Source: Haematococcus lacustris (Eukaryota; Chlorophyta; Chlorophyceae; Chlamydomonadales; Haematococcaceae). From it: 64,000 nt of DNA. The stretch is taken from NCBI GenBank assembly GCA_030144725.1, contig JASKMD010000025.1:6435208-6499207 (forward strand), given 5' to 3'. The first letter of the stretch is position 1; each line of letters opens with the position of its first letter. A program made the position numbers and the translations under genes. The notes below the pieces were generated by a model. It was not told the origin of the DNA. It saw only the letters and a list, made by a program, of their open reading frames with translations, and did no database searches. This document shows positions 48,108-60,451 of the stretch, piece after piece.

Positions 48108-51100
48108 TTAACCCCCATCCTTGACACCTGCCCTGAGTCTGTAGCTGGTTCTGGCTATGCTATGTGAGCTTATGACCGAATGTCTAGTCAGCTTATTTAG
48201 CAGTTTAGTGGTGTTGGTTTGCGTGATGCCTATGGCTTCCATATGCAGCTTGGTATGTGTGTTGTAAGTGATGCCGCCTATTCCCAGCAGGATGGGTCTA
48301 ACTGAGACCGTGTGTCCTGCTGCGATGATGGCTTCTGCCATGGCAGCGTGTTGTGTGGTAGCGTTGTCTAGCTGTTCGGCCCATCTCGAGTCAGCGCAGT
48401 ACTTGATTTCCAGCAGGGTGACGTGTTTGGTTGACTCGTTCGATCCCTGCTTCCTTTTCTTCGTGTTGTTGATCATGATGATGTCCGGGCGGGTGGTCGT
48501 GTTGGTGTCCCTGGCTGAGAGGCTCAGGACTTCTAGAGCCTTGCGTAGCGTGGCGCTGGGTAGGTCGATGCCTTCCGTCTCGCCTCGTTCGTGGCTGCCG
48601 ATGTCCGCGAACCTGATGCACCCTCCTTGGGCTCCCTTGCTGATGGCTTTCGTGATCAGGCGCCCCGCCCCGTTATGTCGTTCCTGTACTAGAGCTGAGG
48701 TGCGGCTGCAGCCCGAGAGTAGGTGTGTCGCGCTGTCGGCCTCCCCGCATAGGGGGCACCGGTCATCCGCCGCCTTTCCCCAGCGCATTGCCAGTTTCTG
48801 GTTGTAGAGCCCGCCCGTCCGATAGAGTAGGGCGGTCCTCTGCGCCTCTGTTGGAATGCCCGCGTCGGTCATCACTCTTTCGCAGGAGCCTTTCGCCGCT
48901 GCCTTGGTGATTTCCCGTGACATCTGGTAGTAGATGCTCTCTTGGTTGGCGAGGCCGAGTTTATGTTTGTTGCTCATGTGCGCGCGTACACTGTGGCGGC
49001 AGTCCGGCAACGGGGTGGTGACGTTAAGTTCACTTGTTGTGCTCAGCCACGCGTGTTGCTCGGTGTGCCTGGGCGGGCAGGGGCCCGGCGTTGTGGCTTG
49101 CTCTGGGTGCCTCGCTGCGTGTTTGGCCAGTGCATCCGCTCCCTCATTCCCGATGATGCCGGAGTGGGCGCGGACTTTGAAGAAGTGTACCGTGTCCTGG
49201 CTGTTAGTCAACATAGTTGCTATCTTTGCCAGTATGTCTTTGTGGCGGTGCGTTCGGAGCGACATCGGGTTGGCGAGCGCCCTGCGTATCTGGTAGAGTG
49301 AGCAGAGGCTGTCGGTGGCGATGCGTTTGGCTCCTGCCTGCAGCGCTGAGAGAATAGCTATGAGCTCTGCTCTATTGATGGTGGTGTCGCCGGCTAGGGC
49401 AATGGTGATCCGAGCGTCGCTGGCCGGCGTGTACACGCCTGCTCCCACTGATGCTCCCTCGGTGCCTTTGATGCAGCTTCCATCCGTGTATGTCACCTTC
49501 TTCCACTCTGGTATGGCTCTGTGTGTGTGGGTGGTGGGCTGGAAGGCAGGCTGGTTAGTTTGGCGTGTATGCCCCGTGGAGGGGAGCTCATGGTCTGCTG
49601 GTAGGCCTCGGTGTTTGTGGTTGCCGCTTGGCAGCGGGCTGGGCTGGTTGTGTTGTGAGGGCTTTGCCAGAGCCGGATGTGTCCTTAGTCGTGGGTGGAG
49701 TGCAGTGGCTGTGTTGGCCAGCCAGCCCTGTGGGTTCCCATGGGTGACGAGCTGTTGCCCAGCCTGGTTCCAAACGATGTAGGTGATGAGCTTGGCATGC
49801 TTGTCTGACTTGGCGGCTGCGTTGGGTTTGTTGAGAGGAATGGTGGCTATGTGTTGGCAGTACTCTGGGTAGCTTCTCAACATGTCTATGTGTTTGGGGT
49901 ACGAGATGCCTTTCTTGCCAGGTATGAGCAGGATGGTGGCCATAGCCTCCTCTTGTGTGGCAGAGTGTATGGCATGTCTGATGCATTTCAGGGCTATGGC
50001 ATCCTCTGCTGGCACGTTCCATGTGGAGAGCCCTGTGTGTCTGACAAGGAGACAGTTGTGGTGTGCCCCATAGGCTGTGTCATTGATGTCTGGGCTCCAG
50101 TATGTTGTGGTTTCAGCCCTGACTGTGAGTGGGTTAGCCCATCTCTGGACCGTGCTAGGGAAGTGGTGAGTGTTGTAGAGGGTAGAGATGGCTTGGTCTT
50201 GTGCTGCTTGAATGGGTTGGGGGGTGTTTTGTGTGTCGTGCCTACGGAGGAGGGCTACCATCTCGGTGGCATGATCCCTTGGGTGTGGGGTGTGTTGCAG
50301 CCACGTGGCGAGGTCTTGCTGTTTGCTTTTGGTAATCAGGCCCACTGTGCGTCCTGCCTCGTCGTGGGCTATCACATGTGTGGGGAGGCTGTATTGGGGC
50401 AGGGTGGGTCCCTGGCTCCCTTCACTCGTGGCTGGTGTGGTGATGTGGGCGTGTTGCTGGATGGTGGTTTCGCATCTCCCCGTTCCTACGATGTCAGTCT
50501 GCGGGTTGACGGGCGAGACTTGGAAGGTGGCCTTTGAGTGCAGGTCGATACAGCGGGGCATCCATGTGTGGGGGTCGGGTAGGCCCTGCCGGGTGTGACC
50601 TGGGAGGCCCGCGTCGGGTGGTGGGCGTCCCGTCCCTTGCCTCCTATTGTTCTCCGCGTCGTACTCCTTTTGCTTGGCGGTGTAGTCTATGTGCGCTTGG
50701 ATGAGCGCCTTGGGTTCGGTTGTGGGGTGCCAGTGGACCTGCAGCAGGTCGGTTGCCGCTGATTGTTTCATGTCGCCTTTGAGGTCGTCCGAGCCGTGTG
50801 CGCAGACGGGGCAAAGCCAATGGTTATTGGCAGTCTTCCCAGCAAGGCCTGTCTGAGCTAGGCAGGCTGGGTGGTAAGCTCTCATGCAGCTGTTGCACAT
50901 TGGGCTGTCCCCTATAGGTTCCCAACATAGTTCGCATGTGCAGGCGTGTTTGGCGTCTGCTCTGCTGATGTCTTCTGTGCGCATGGGCGTATAGCCTTCT
51001 TCCTTGCACATCGGAAGTGCCCATTTCTCTATAATGGTGGGTCTCCAGTGCACGTTGTAATAGCTTTCTTTGTTTATGCCATTCCAGTGCCATCCATCAA

Positions 51101-54100
51101 TCTTAGTAATGGACTCCTGGTGGTCATACATGGCCCCTAACGTGATCCCTAGTTCCTTGGCGTTGCGTCCGCACGCCGCGTTAACTTTCCAGCTAGAGAG
51201 GCTTTCTAGGGTCATGATGGGTATGTGTACCACTGTTTCTGGTATGGTCTGGGTGTGTCTATCATCTGCTTGTCTCTTGTTGCCGACCTTGGGCGGTGGC
51301 TTAGGTTGTGGGGTCGTGGGTGGTGGGTTGAGGGCTTTGTTCCTAAGCCTAGAGCTGCGCCGTCGGGTGTCGTCGGGTTGATGGGCACATTCCGCAGTGG
51401 GTTCCTGTGCGGGTGGCTGTGTGGGTGGCTGCTTGGCTACCGCGTAGGACCTGATGTCAGCGTAGCGGTGTTTACTGTCCTCCTCGGCTACGATGGGTGC
51501 GAGTTCTGTCAGGCCCGCGGCCCAATGCTTGATCTTTCTTTGTGCAGCGGGCAGGTTTAAGGTAGTGTCGCGTTTGTCTGCAATGGCTTTCGCTTCTATC
51601 GCGGTCGGGCACTTATCCCGGGACGCCATGGCCGCCAGCTTGTTGAGGGCGATGTAGTGTTTCTGCTTGACCTTGTTGCCGAAGCGATCCTTCAGCATCT
51701 TTCCCGATATGATGTATGTGTCGTCGGCAATGGCTTGTTGGAGCTCAGACGCATGCTTGATACCGAGGCTCTTGAGGCATGTGATGCTTGCGTTGACTAT
51801 GTCATGTGGAAGGGGGCTGTTGTCCTGTGTGATGAGCTGCCCAAGTAGTTTGGTTTCCTTAGGGTACAGTTCTTCTCCTTGGTGTGTGGCCTTGAGCTGG
51901 GCTGTGGTCGCATGGAGGAGTTGCCTGGCACGAAGGGTGTGTTGCAGCATACTGAGCATGCGGTGTCCGTGCTTGGCAGCTTGAGCGTAGAGCCAAGTGA
52001 TCTGTTTGTGGAGCATGTTTCTGGTTATGTGGGCATGTGTGTCGTCCGCAGATTGGAGGCTATGTATGAGGGCTGTGGTGTTCCTTGCATGATACTCCTG
52101 GGCTGTGGAGCTGATGCCTAGACCGAGCTTGTCTATGTCCTCCCTGATGACGGCATTGGTTGTGCCTAACGGTAGCCTCAGCTTTTTCTTGACGCATTGG
52201 TTGACTGCTCTGTCGTATAGGTCTAGGTCTCCTGGTGTGCACGGGACTACGCAGAAGCTGTAGGCCAGGCTGGGAATGATGGCTGTCTTGATGATGTGGA
52301 TGGCTTGTCTGGCGCTGGCAAAGGAGCGCCGTAGTCTCTCCAGCTTTTGTTTGAGTTGTGTCGCCATGGCCATGTGTTGTGGTTTCCAATTGAGTGTCAT
52401 GGTGAGCAGGACTCCTAGGTAGGCGAAGGGTGCGGTTGGGGGGAGGTAGGTGACCGGCTTTCCTTGCAGCCGCACGTGTTGCAATTCTCTGCGGGCTTGC
52501 TTCTCCGCGTCCGCTAGTGTGCTGCACCTGCCGGACTGGTGTGCCTTGTGGAGTGCGGCTGTGGCGAGGGTTTTGCTGTGTGATATGATGAGGTGGCCCC
52601 AATCCGAGTAGGCGGAGAGCTTGTCTGCCTGACAGCGTAGGTTGCTGATCGAGTTGCATAGGATAGCGATGTCATCTGCGTAGTCGATGCTGCCGATTGT
52701 AAATCGCCCGGCGCTGTCGGTTGTGTCGGATGTAAATTTGTACCCCCTCGCTCCTACTTGGAGCCAGCGCAGGAGGGGTTCGATATAGATGAGGAACAGG
52801 AAGGGTGAGAGCGAGTCTCCCTGGATGGTGCCCCGGTCTACAGGTACCGGGTCGGTGGGGCCGTAGGGAGTTCTGAAGCGCGTTGTAGCGCCCGTGTATA
52901 GGTCCTTCACCGCGTCTGTGGCGTCGGTGGGAAAGCCAAGGTCGTGCATGATCCATAGCAGTTTGTCCTGGCAGGTGGTGTTGAAGGCGCTAGTGAAGTC
53001 GACCAGTAGCGCATAGATATCTACTTTGGCTAGCTTGGCGTCTTCGAGGGCCATGACCAGCATTTGGAGCTGTTGTGTGGTGTCCCTATGGGAGCGGAAG
53101 CCTGCTTGGTTCTTGCTGAGCATTCCATTGGCTTCAGCATACTCAAAGAGCGTCTTGGTAATGAGGCTGGTCCACAGCTTGTAAACGGTGTTGGCTAGGC
53201 CCACTGGCCTGTAGGAGTTAAGGTCCGTTTCTTGCCCCTTGTCCTTGTAGAGCAGGCATGTGTCGTTGGTTTTCCATGTGGTGGGTGTGCAGCCTGTAGC
53301 CCACATGATGATGAACAGCTGGTGTATGGTGTCCCTCATCTCCCATGGCAACATCTTGATGATCTCGTTCTCAATGCCGTCTGGTCCTGGGGCTTTGCCC
53401 CCCGACAGCCTACTGAGGCATTCCTGGAAGCCTGCCTTGTCCATGATGGCTGTGTGTAGCCAATGTACGTTTTGGCAGGTGTGCATCGTGAAAGGGTCGT
53501 CCGCTTTGGCGCGGGCCCACGGGTAGTTTCTTGTCTGCGTGTTTGTGTAGTGGCCAGTTTTGGGGGTCGGCGGCGCCAGCTTCGTTCCGTAGGCATCGGT
53601 AATTATCCGGTTCAAGTCGGCCGGGGCGGTGCAAATGTTCTTGATATCGGGGTCGGCTAGTGCCTGCAGTCCTTTGTGATCGGTGCGGGACGGGCGTAGT
53701 ATGTATTTGTTGGCTTTCTTAGGCTGGGTGCTTATAAGTTGCTGCATCCTGACCCGTGCTTGTGCGATGGCGAGTGCGGAGTCGTCGTCGTCCAGCTGGT
53801 GGATTTGGTCGCGGTAGGAATTGGTCAGCTTGGCTAGTGCGGCTTGCACGTGATTTTCGGTTGGGTCGTCATCATGGCGTGCTAGCACCGCTTCCCTGAC
53901 CGCTGTGTTGGTCGTGTCTGTTTCTGGGATGAGATCTTCGATCGTTGGGTGGGCGCCATTCTGTTTGAAAAGTAGCCTAGCCTGCCGGCTGAGGTTTCTG
54001 GTCGTCTTGAGCTTTTTCCCTAGTGCCAGTCTGATCCTGCACATGGTTCTGCGTTGGTAGTGTTGGCCTCCTCTGGTTAAGATCTTAGTGTTGCATGTCT

Positions 54101-56693
54101 GGATGGCAGTGGCCCTGCAGGTTTCCAGGAGTGTTGTGAGCATGGTAGCTGCGGTGTCGACAACTTCCCTGGCTGGGTGGCCTGTAACTTTTGATAGGCG
54201 TTGTGGCTGATGTGGGTTGGTCTTGTCTAGTGTGGTCAGGAAGCGGGTGGCTTCTGTGTACATTGGTGCCAGGTAAGCTGTTAGTTGAGCATGGAGCTGT
54301 GGGGCACCTGAACTGGGTTGTTGCACGGCAAGGCGGTAGGCTTCCCTGTCCTTGTTGGTGATGGGGGTGGTGAGGATAGTGTGGTTGTGCTTGTGAGGTT
54401 TTTGTGGGTCTGCCAGGACTATGCCCAATCGGGCTGTACTCAGTGTGGCTGTGACTGGCCTGTGGTCACTGAGATACGCGTGTGTCTTGACGTGCGTGCG
54501 GTGCTCGGGGCCGTGTCTTGCATCACGCGTCAGGATGGCATCGATGCGGCTGTTACAGTGCGGCTGTTGGTAGGTCCAGGCCCGGTCATCGGGATCGGCT
54601 TCAAGCAGGCGCATTTCTGTGGCGAAGTCCCTCATCATGAGGTCCTGGGTGTAGTCTGTGTGTTCGGAGCGGTCAGCTGTTCTCAGCGTGGCGTTGATGT
54701 CTCCCGCTAAGATGAGTGATCCGGGTAGGTGACTCGTGGCTGTTCGTATGTGCTGTTGCATTTTCTCTCGTAGTGAGAGCGCGTCGCCGTTATTCCCCGA
54801 TGGCCAGTACGTGGCGATGATCGTGAGTTGTTCGCACTGGTGTTGGTTGAGGGTCAGGATGACGCATCGTGCGTTTACCTCTGCATCCGTGCACGGCGGG
54901 AGCATCTTGGTTTGCATTTGGATGGCTAGGTTGTGTTTGATGCCTATCAGCACTTCACTGTGGCCGCTGTGTCGGTGTGTCATGTAGTCTGGCATGACTC
55001 TCTTCAGCCATCCAGAGTCTGGATTGTTGCTCCTAGGCTGGGTCATGGTTTCGGTGAGGATCAGGATGTCCGGGCTGTGCTTGTGCACGAGGTTGAGGAC
55101 GTCGTTCCTGGACCTGTGGAGGCTTCTGACGTTCAGGGTAGTAAGGGTGATGTGTTGACGGTTGTGTGTTGGGTGTGGCTGCCTTCTTGGCAGGGTTCTG
55201 TGTTGTGGTTGTGCTCCTAGGTTCTCAGATGGGGTATCTGTGGGTATGGCGTCGGGGGGTGGGGTGGAGTCTGTCTTTAGGTAACGGTACATCAGGGTCT
55301 GCGTGTGCGAGTCCTTAGGTTGTGCCCTTGATTTGTTCCGTCGTTGAGTTGTGCTACTGGTGTGGCCTGTTGATGTGGGCCGTTTGTACTTGCGTGTCTT
55401 AGCTTGAAGTGTGACTGTGGGGGCGGCTTGTCGCAGCTGCGGCCGGACGTGCTGGTCCGGCGGGTGGGTGTCACCATTAGTTGTGGCGGTGCGCGTGTTA
55501 CTTGTTGGTTGTTGTGCAGTGTCTGCCGTATTTGTCGGCCGGTCTCTTCCGGGGCTATGCGCGGGTTGGGTGTCCCAGTCGTGACTGGTGAGGTCTATGT
55601 GGGCCGCTCGTAGATGGTGTTCCAGCTGCTCCGTTGTGGCGTGCCTTGTGGGGTCTGCTAACCAGCATAGTGGTTGGATGAGGTTTGTATTGGCTGCGTC
55701 GCCCTTTTTGATTTGAACGAGTGTGCCCTGCAGCTGGAGCCAGTCTTCCGGGGTGTCCAGTCGATATGGGTGGCCGCGTTCAGAGTCCAGCCATTGCCAG
55801 GCGCGGTCTGTGCGGCGGATGGTGGTAGCATGGTTGTTGGTGATGAGAATGGCAGCTGTGCTGGTGTAGCTGTCTATATTGCCAGTGAGCGTGGTGAGAA
55901 GCTCAGGTGTGATGTTGCCGAGTGTAAGCTCGGTGGCGATAGGGCATAGGTGGAGGTCTTTGTGGTAGTGGTACAAGTAGTGGTTCATGGTGGAGACTGT
56001 AAAGTTGCCGGATTCTTCGTATATGTGTGGGAGGCTGCTACGCAGTGGTATCGGCCTGCCCTCTTGCCTTGCTTGGTTGGCTAGGTTTTGGATGTGTGTA
56101 CCTAGCGTTTTACAGTGGGTGATCACATCATCGGGCCTAATCATAGGTTTCCCCATGGCCATGTTGATGGCGTGTGCAAGGCAGCACTTCTTGTACTGCT
56201 TTTCCCAGTAGGGCCTATGTGCTTCTTGTGGGTTGCCTATGATGGGCCCAAGCCTTGCCCTCTGCCTTGCCTCCTCCATCTCCGCCGTGTAGTCTGAGGC
56301 GCTAATGATTGCTTGTATCTCACAGGTGACGGGGTACGCGTAGTGTCTCGTGTTCCGTAGCCGGATAGGGGCGTCCGCTTGGGAGTCGAGGAGGTACCAG
56401 GCGCCGTTGTGCTTCCTTACCGCCATACTGTGAGCCGGGGCCTTGCATAAAAAGGCATTCGTGCCATGTGTAACGGACAGCGCGTCGAGGTTGCAGATGG
56501 ACCAGTCCCTCCGTGTGCGCAGGTGCGCCACCGTGTGTGTGCTGAGGCCGTAGTGTGACATTAGGTAGAGGTTAATGACCGTGTCATTGCATGCGCCTTG
56601 CTCGTCTCTGGCTAAGGCCCACATAGTGCGTTGGTCCCCGCGTCGCGCGTGTAGTTCGGACGTGTGGAAGTTGGCCAGTTCCTGGTTAGTGAG
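48108..56693 (-). pseudogene. LINE copy 2 polyprotein, downstream part (Josephin-like 2 to RLE)
   Basis: In frame with the upstream part; the first ATG after the TGA is at 56624 (2,838 codons). Contents: remainder of Josephin-like module 1 (PAHSMAVRKHNGAWYLLDS), module 2 (CCLAHAINMAMGK, NHATTIRRTDRAWQWLDS), linker with QTLMYRYL (55278-55301), APE (LNVRSLHRSRND, GDINAT, SRIDAIL, SDHRPV), RT with YADD, PHD finger (CELCWEPIGDSPMCNSC), RNase H ([23 protein letters not shown]), CCHC ([17 protein letters not shown]) and RLE (RPDIIMI, LEIKYCADSRW). The RT and flanks (about 52.74-53.70 kb) are almost identical to copy 1, while the ends are much more divergent. It could still make APE-RT-RLE from the internal ATG, but not the whole polyprotein. 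Confidence 0.9.
55278..55301 (-). other. PCNA-box-like motif, LINE copy 2
   Basis: Codes for QTLMYRYL, matching copy 1 QTLMFKYL (13843-13866). The surrounding linker is otherwise poorly conserved. The layout Q-x-x-M-x-x-Y-L resembles a PIP box. Confidence 0.45.
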
Positions 56694-56696
56694 TCA
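56694..56696 (-). other. Nonsense codon in LINE copy 2
   Basis: TGA where copy 1 has TGG (Trp, in AAGHEW). A single G-to-A change separates the 2A/Cys region from the rest of Josephin-like module 1. Confidence 0.85.
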
Positions 56697-56771
56697 CGAG
56701 TGTCCTGCCGCCATGTTCAGGGCATGTATTTGGCAGTGTGAGGCTACCTGTTGCTCGAAGTGTAAGCCATC

Positions 56772-56795
56772 AGGGCCTGGGTTCTCCTCAATGTC
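56772..56795 (-). other. 2A ribosome-skipping motif, LINE copy 2
   Basis: DIEENPGP within LLLAAGDIEENPGP, conserved with copy 1 although the flanking residues have changed. Confidence 0.88.
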
Positions 56796-57444
56796 TCCCG
56801 CTGCCAGCAGGAGCCAGCTAATGTATATGCATCTTGCCATGTATTTACTTATAGCCATGTTCCATGTGGGGTTGCTAATGATGTTAGGGTTGAGGTAGTA
56901 CGTCATGTATGCTTGGAGTGTAGTGTTGTACTGTATGGCCCTGATAGTCCTTCCACTATTGTGACCCTTGAGGTAGGTGCAGGTAGTGTGTGTCAAGCGG
57001 GTGATGGTTGTCGCACTTTGTAAAGACCCGTCTATGCCAAGTAACCAGTTGTAGGTGGTGGTGTGTAGGGAGGCGTTGAGCTTGGCTATGGTCTTACGTT
57101 GTTTCTTGAGACATTGTTTAGATTTGGCGTGTGTGTATGTGGGTTCGTTTCGTTTCCTGCTTATCATTATCCAAGTAAGAAAGCACACCAGGTAGGCTAT
57201 GGTTTGCCGGTCCATGTCATTTTGCTGGGTGGGTTTCCAGTGGGGGTGTCCAAATGGGGGGTTTGGCATGGGGGTAATGATGGTGTACTGTGGGTCCATG
57301 TTGTCACTGTAGGTGAACAGGCATGGCACTTCTGTAATGTTCGTCTCAGGTACCATGCACTGGCCAATGGTGTGAGCCCCAGGCATGTACCCATCATGTT
57401 GGGGTTGTTGGTTGGCTTTGGGCATAGCAGTCAGGACTGGCAGG

Positions 57445-59700
57445 TGGTGGTACAGCAGGTCAGCATGAACAGCATGCAAGGTTGTCCCTTGCATCGGCCT
57501 GGGCTGTCCATTGGGCTGTTCATCCTCTGATTGGTTGCTGTGGGTGTGTGGGTACTTGGTGCGGGGCAGCAGGTCAGCATGGGCAGCATGCATGGCTGCT
57601 CCTGGCAGCGTGGCGGGCTGAGCACACCGCTGCACACTCTCTGACTTGTTGTTGTAGGCATGAGTCAGTGGACTCTGACTTGTTGTTGTATGGGCATGAG
57701 TCAGGCATGAGTCAGTGGACTCTGACTTGTTGTTGTAGGCATGAGAGTACCTGGTGCGGGGCAGCAGGTCAGCATGGACAGCATGCAAGGTTGTCCCTTG
57801 CATCGGTCTGGGCTGACCATTGGGCTGTTCATCTTCTGGTTGGTTGCTGTGGGTGTGTGGGTACCTGGTGCGGGGCAGCAGGTCAGCATGGGCAGCATGC
57901 ATGGCTGCTCCTGGCAGCGTGGTGGGCTGAGCACCCCGCTGCACACTCTCTGACTTGTTGTTGTAGGCATGGGAGAACCTGATGCGGGGCAGCGCACCAG
58001 CATGGGCAGCATGCGTGGCTGCTCCTGGCAGCGTGGTGGGCTGAGCACACCGCTGCACACTCTCTGGCTTGTTGTTGTAGGCATGAGGGTACCTGGTGCG
58101 GGGCAGCAGGTCAGCATGGACAGCATGCAAGGTTGTCCCTTGCATCGGTCTGGGCTGACCATTGGGCTGTTCATCTTCTGATTGGTTGCTGTGGGTGTGT
58201 GGGTACCTGGTGCGGGGCAGCAGGTCAGCATGGGCAGCATGCATGGCTGCTCCAGGCAGCGTGGTGGGCTGAGCACCCCGCTGCACACTCTCTGACTTGT
58301 TGTTGTAGGCATGAGAGTACCTGGTGCGGGGCAGCAGGTCAGCATGGACAGCATGCAAGGTTGTCCCTTGCATCGGTCTGGGCTGACCATTGGGCTGTTC
58401 ATCTTCTGATTGGTTGCTGTGGGTGTGTGGGTACCTGGTGCGGGGCAGCAGGTCAGCATGGGCAGCATGCATGGCTGCTCCTGGCAGCGTGGTGGGCTGA
58501 GCACCCCGCTGCACACTCTCTGACTTGTTGTTGTAGGCATGGGAGAACCTGATGCGGGGCAGCGCACCAGCATGGGCAGCATGCGTGGCTGCTCCTGGCA
58601 GCGTGGTGGGCTGAACACACCGTCGCACACTCTCTGAATTGTTGTTGTAGGCATGAGGGTACCTGGTGCGGGGCAGCAGGTCAGCATGGACAGCATGCGT
58701 GGCTGCTCCTGGCAGCGTGGTGGGCTGAGCACACCGCTGCACACTCTCTGGCTTGTTGTTGTAGGCATGAGGGTACCTGGTGCGGGGCAGCAGGACAGCA
58801 TGGACAGCATGCAAGGTTGTCCCTTGCATCGGTCTGGGCTGACCATTGGGCTGTTCATCTTCTGATTGGTTGCTGTGGGTGTGTGGGTACCTGGTGCGGG
58901 GCAGCAGGTCAGCATGGGCAGCATGCATGGCTGCTCCTGGCAGCGTGGTGGGCTGAGCACCCCGCTGCACACTCTCTGACTTGTTGTTGTAGGCATGGGA
59001 GAACCTGATGCGGGGCAGCGCACCATCATGGGCAGCATGCGTGGCTGCTCCTGGCAGCGTGGTGGGCTGAACACACCGTCGCACACTCTCTGAATTGTTG
59101 TTGTAGGCATGAGGGTACCTGGTGCGGGGCAGCAGGTCAGCATGGACAGCATGCAAGGTTGTCCCTTGCATCGGTCTGGGCTGACCATTGGGCTGTTCAT
59201 CCTCTGATTGGTTGCTGTGGATGTGTGGGTACCTGGTGCGGGGCAGCAGGTCAGCATGGGCAGCATGCATGGCTGCTCCTGGCAGCGTGGTGGGCTGAGC
59301 ACCCCGCTGCACACTCTCTGACTTGTTGTTGTAGGCATGGGAGAACCTGATGCGGGGCAGCGCACCAGCATGGGCAGCATGCGTGGCTGCTCCTGGCGGC
59401 GTGGTGGGCTGAACACACCGCTGCACCCTCTCTGACCAGTTGTAGGCATGAGGGTACCTGGTGCGGGGCAGCAGGACAGCATGGACAGCATGCAAGGTTG
59501 TCCCTTGCATCGGTCTGAGCTGGTCATTGGGCTGTTCATCCTCTGGTTGGTTGCCGTGGGTGTGTGGGTACCTGGTGCGGGGCAGCAGGCCAGCATGTAA
59601 AGCATGCACGGTAGGCTCCCGCAGCGGCCTGGGCTGGTCATAGGGCTGTTCGACCTCTGGTTGGTTGCTGTGGGTGTGTGGGTGCTTGGTGCTGGTAGCT
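57445..59700 (-). repeat. 114-bp coding repeat array, LINE copy 2
   Basis: About twenty units of 114 bp, alternating two unit types with high identity between equivalent units, plus a short disturbed stretch at 57640-57740 containing repeats of TGAGTCAGTGGACTCTGACT. The array stays open in a second minus frame for about 646 codons, and in shorter plus frames, because the units lack stops. Confidence 0.92.
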
Positions 59701-59787
59701 AGCCAGTTGCTGCTCCTTGTGGTGTAGCACTGGGCACAGGTGTGGTCGTTAGGCACAGTCTCCCTCAGGCTAGTGCACGGACCTCTG

Positions 59788-60287
59788 NNNNNNNNNNNNN
59801 NNNNNNNNNNNNNNNNNNNNNNNNNNNNNNNNNNNNNNNNNNNNNNNNNNNNNNNNNNNNNNNNNNNNNNNNNNNNNNNNNNNNNNNNNNNNNNNNNNNN
59901 NNNNNNNNNNNNNNNNNNNNNNNNNNNNNNNNNNNNNNNNNNNNNNNNNNNNNNNNNNNNNNNNNNNNNNNNNNNNNNNNNNNNNNNNNNNNNNNNNNNN
60001 NNNNNNNNNNNNNNNNNNNNNNNNNNNNNNNNNNNNNNNNNNNNNNNNNNNNNNNNNNNNNNNNNNNNNNNNNNNNNNNNNNNNNNNNNNNNNNNNNNNN
60101 NNNNNNNNNNNNNNNNNNNNNNNNNNNNNNNNNNNNNNNNNNNNNNNNNNNNNNNNNNNNNNNNNNNNNNNNNNNNNNNNNNNNNNNNNNNNNNNNNNNN
60201 NNNNNNNNNNNNNNNNNNNNNNNNNNNNNNNNNNNNNNNNNNNNNNNNNNNNNNNNNNNNNNNNNNNNNNNNNNNNNNNNNNNNNNN
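59788..60287. other. Assembly gap (500 N)
   Basis: Exactly 500 N, true length unknown. It hides the 5' end of LINE copy 2 and its flank. It sits at the edge of the 114-bp array, a likely cause of the break. Confidence 0.99.
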
Positions 60288-60344
60288 CGGGGTAAGGGGA
60301 ATGACAAGGGTGGGGGCGGCGGCAGTGGCAGTGACGAGGACTAG
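60288..60344 (+). CDS. C-terminal end of a Gly/Lys/Asp-rich protein (partial)
   Basis: A frame emerging from the gap reads GKGNDKGGGGGSGSDED and ends at TAG. The composition looks like the tail of a disordered host protein. Too short to name. Confidence 0.25.
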   Translation, partial: RGKGNDKGGGGGSGSDED

Positions 60345-60451
60345 GCAGGGGCAAGGGCAGCGGCAAGGGCGGCGGCATGGGCAGGGCATGGGCAGGGGCA
60401 AGATCAAGAGCACCGGCAAAGGCAGCGACAGCAGCCCTGACGAGCTGTGGC

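Larger units (their letters stand above)
47989..59787 (-). mobile_element. Dualen-like non-LTR retrotransposon, LINE copy 2
   Basis: Same architecture as copy 1. The 3' end has the shared ~90-bp block, hairpin (48021-48033) and TTC tail (47989-48012); the hexamer array beyond it is flanking DNA. The 5' end lies in or beyond the gap at 59788. The ORF is open except for one TGA (56694-56696). There is no foreign block in the 3' UTR, so the element ends about 120 bp after the ORF stop. Confidence 0.92.
56697..59787 (-). pseudogene. LINE copy 2 polyprotein, N-terminal part (repeats, membrane segments, 2A)
   Basis: Open frame from the gap to the TGA. About twenty 38-residue repeats of two alternating types ([20 protein letters not shown] and [20 protein letters not shown] cores) are followed by hydrophobic segments (TIAYLVCFLTWIMI; YISWLLLAAG), then 2A (DIEENPGP, 56772-56795) and the first Josephin-like Cys motif HCQIHALNMAAGH. 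In copy 1 the same order is seen with only five repeats. Cleavage by 2A would release a membrane-anchored repeat protein. The true start codon is hidden by the gap. Confidence 0.88.

Noticed and set aside
47103..48127. Long ORFs of about 320 codons in four frames across the GGGGCT array
   Set aside because: A 6-bp repeat without stops opens every frame; there is no start context or non-repeat coding sequence.
57701..59641. 646-codon minus-strand ORF in a second frame of the 114-bp array
   Set aside because: Shadow of the LINE N-terminal repeat frame; the real frame is the one continuous with 2A and the downstream polyprotein.
57445..59700. CRISPR-like regular repeats
   Set aside because: Units are 114 bp, contiguous, coding and without spacers, in a eukaryotic transposon.
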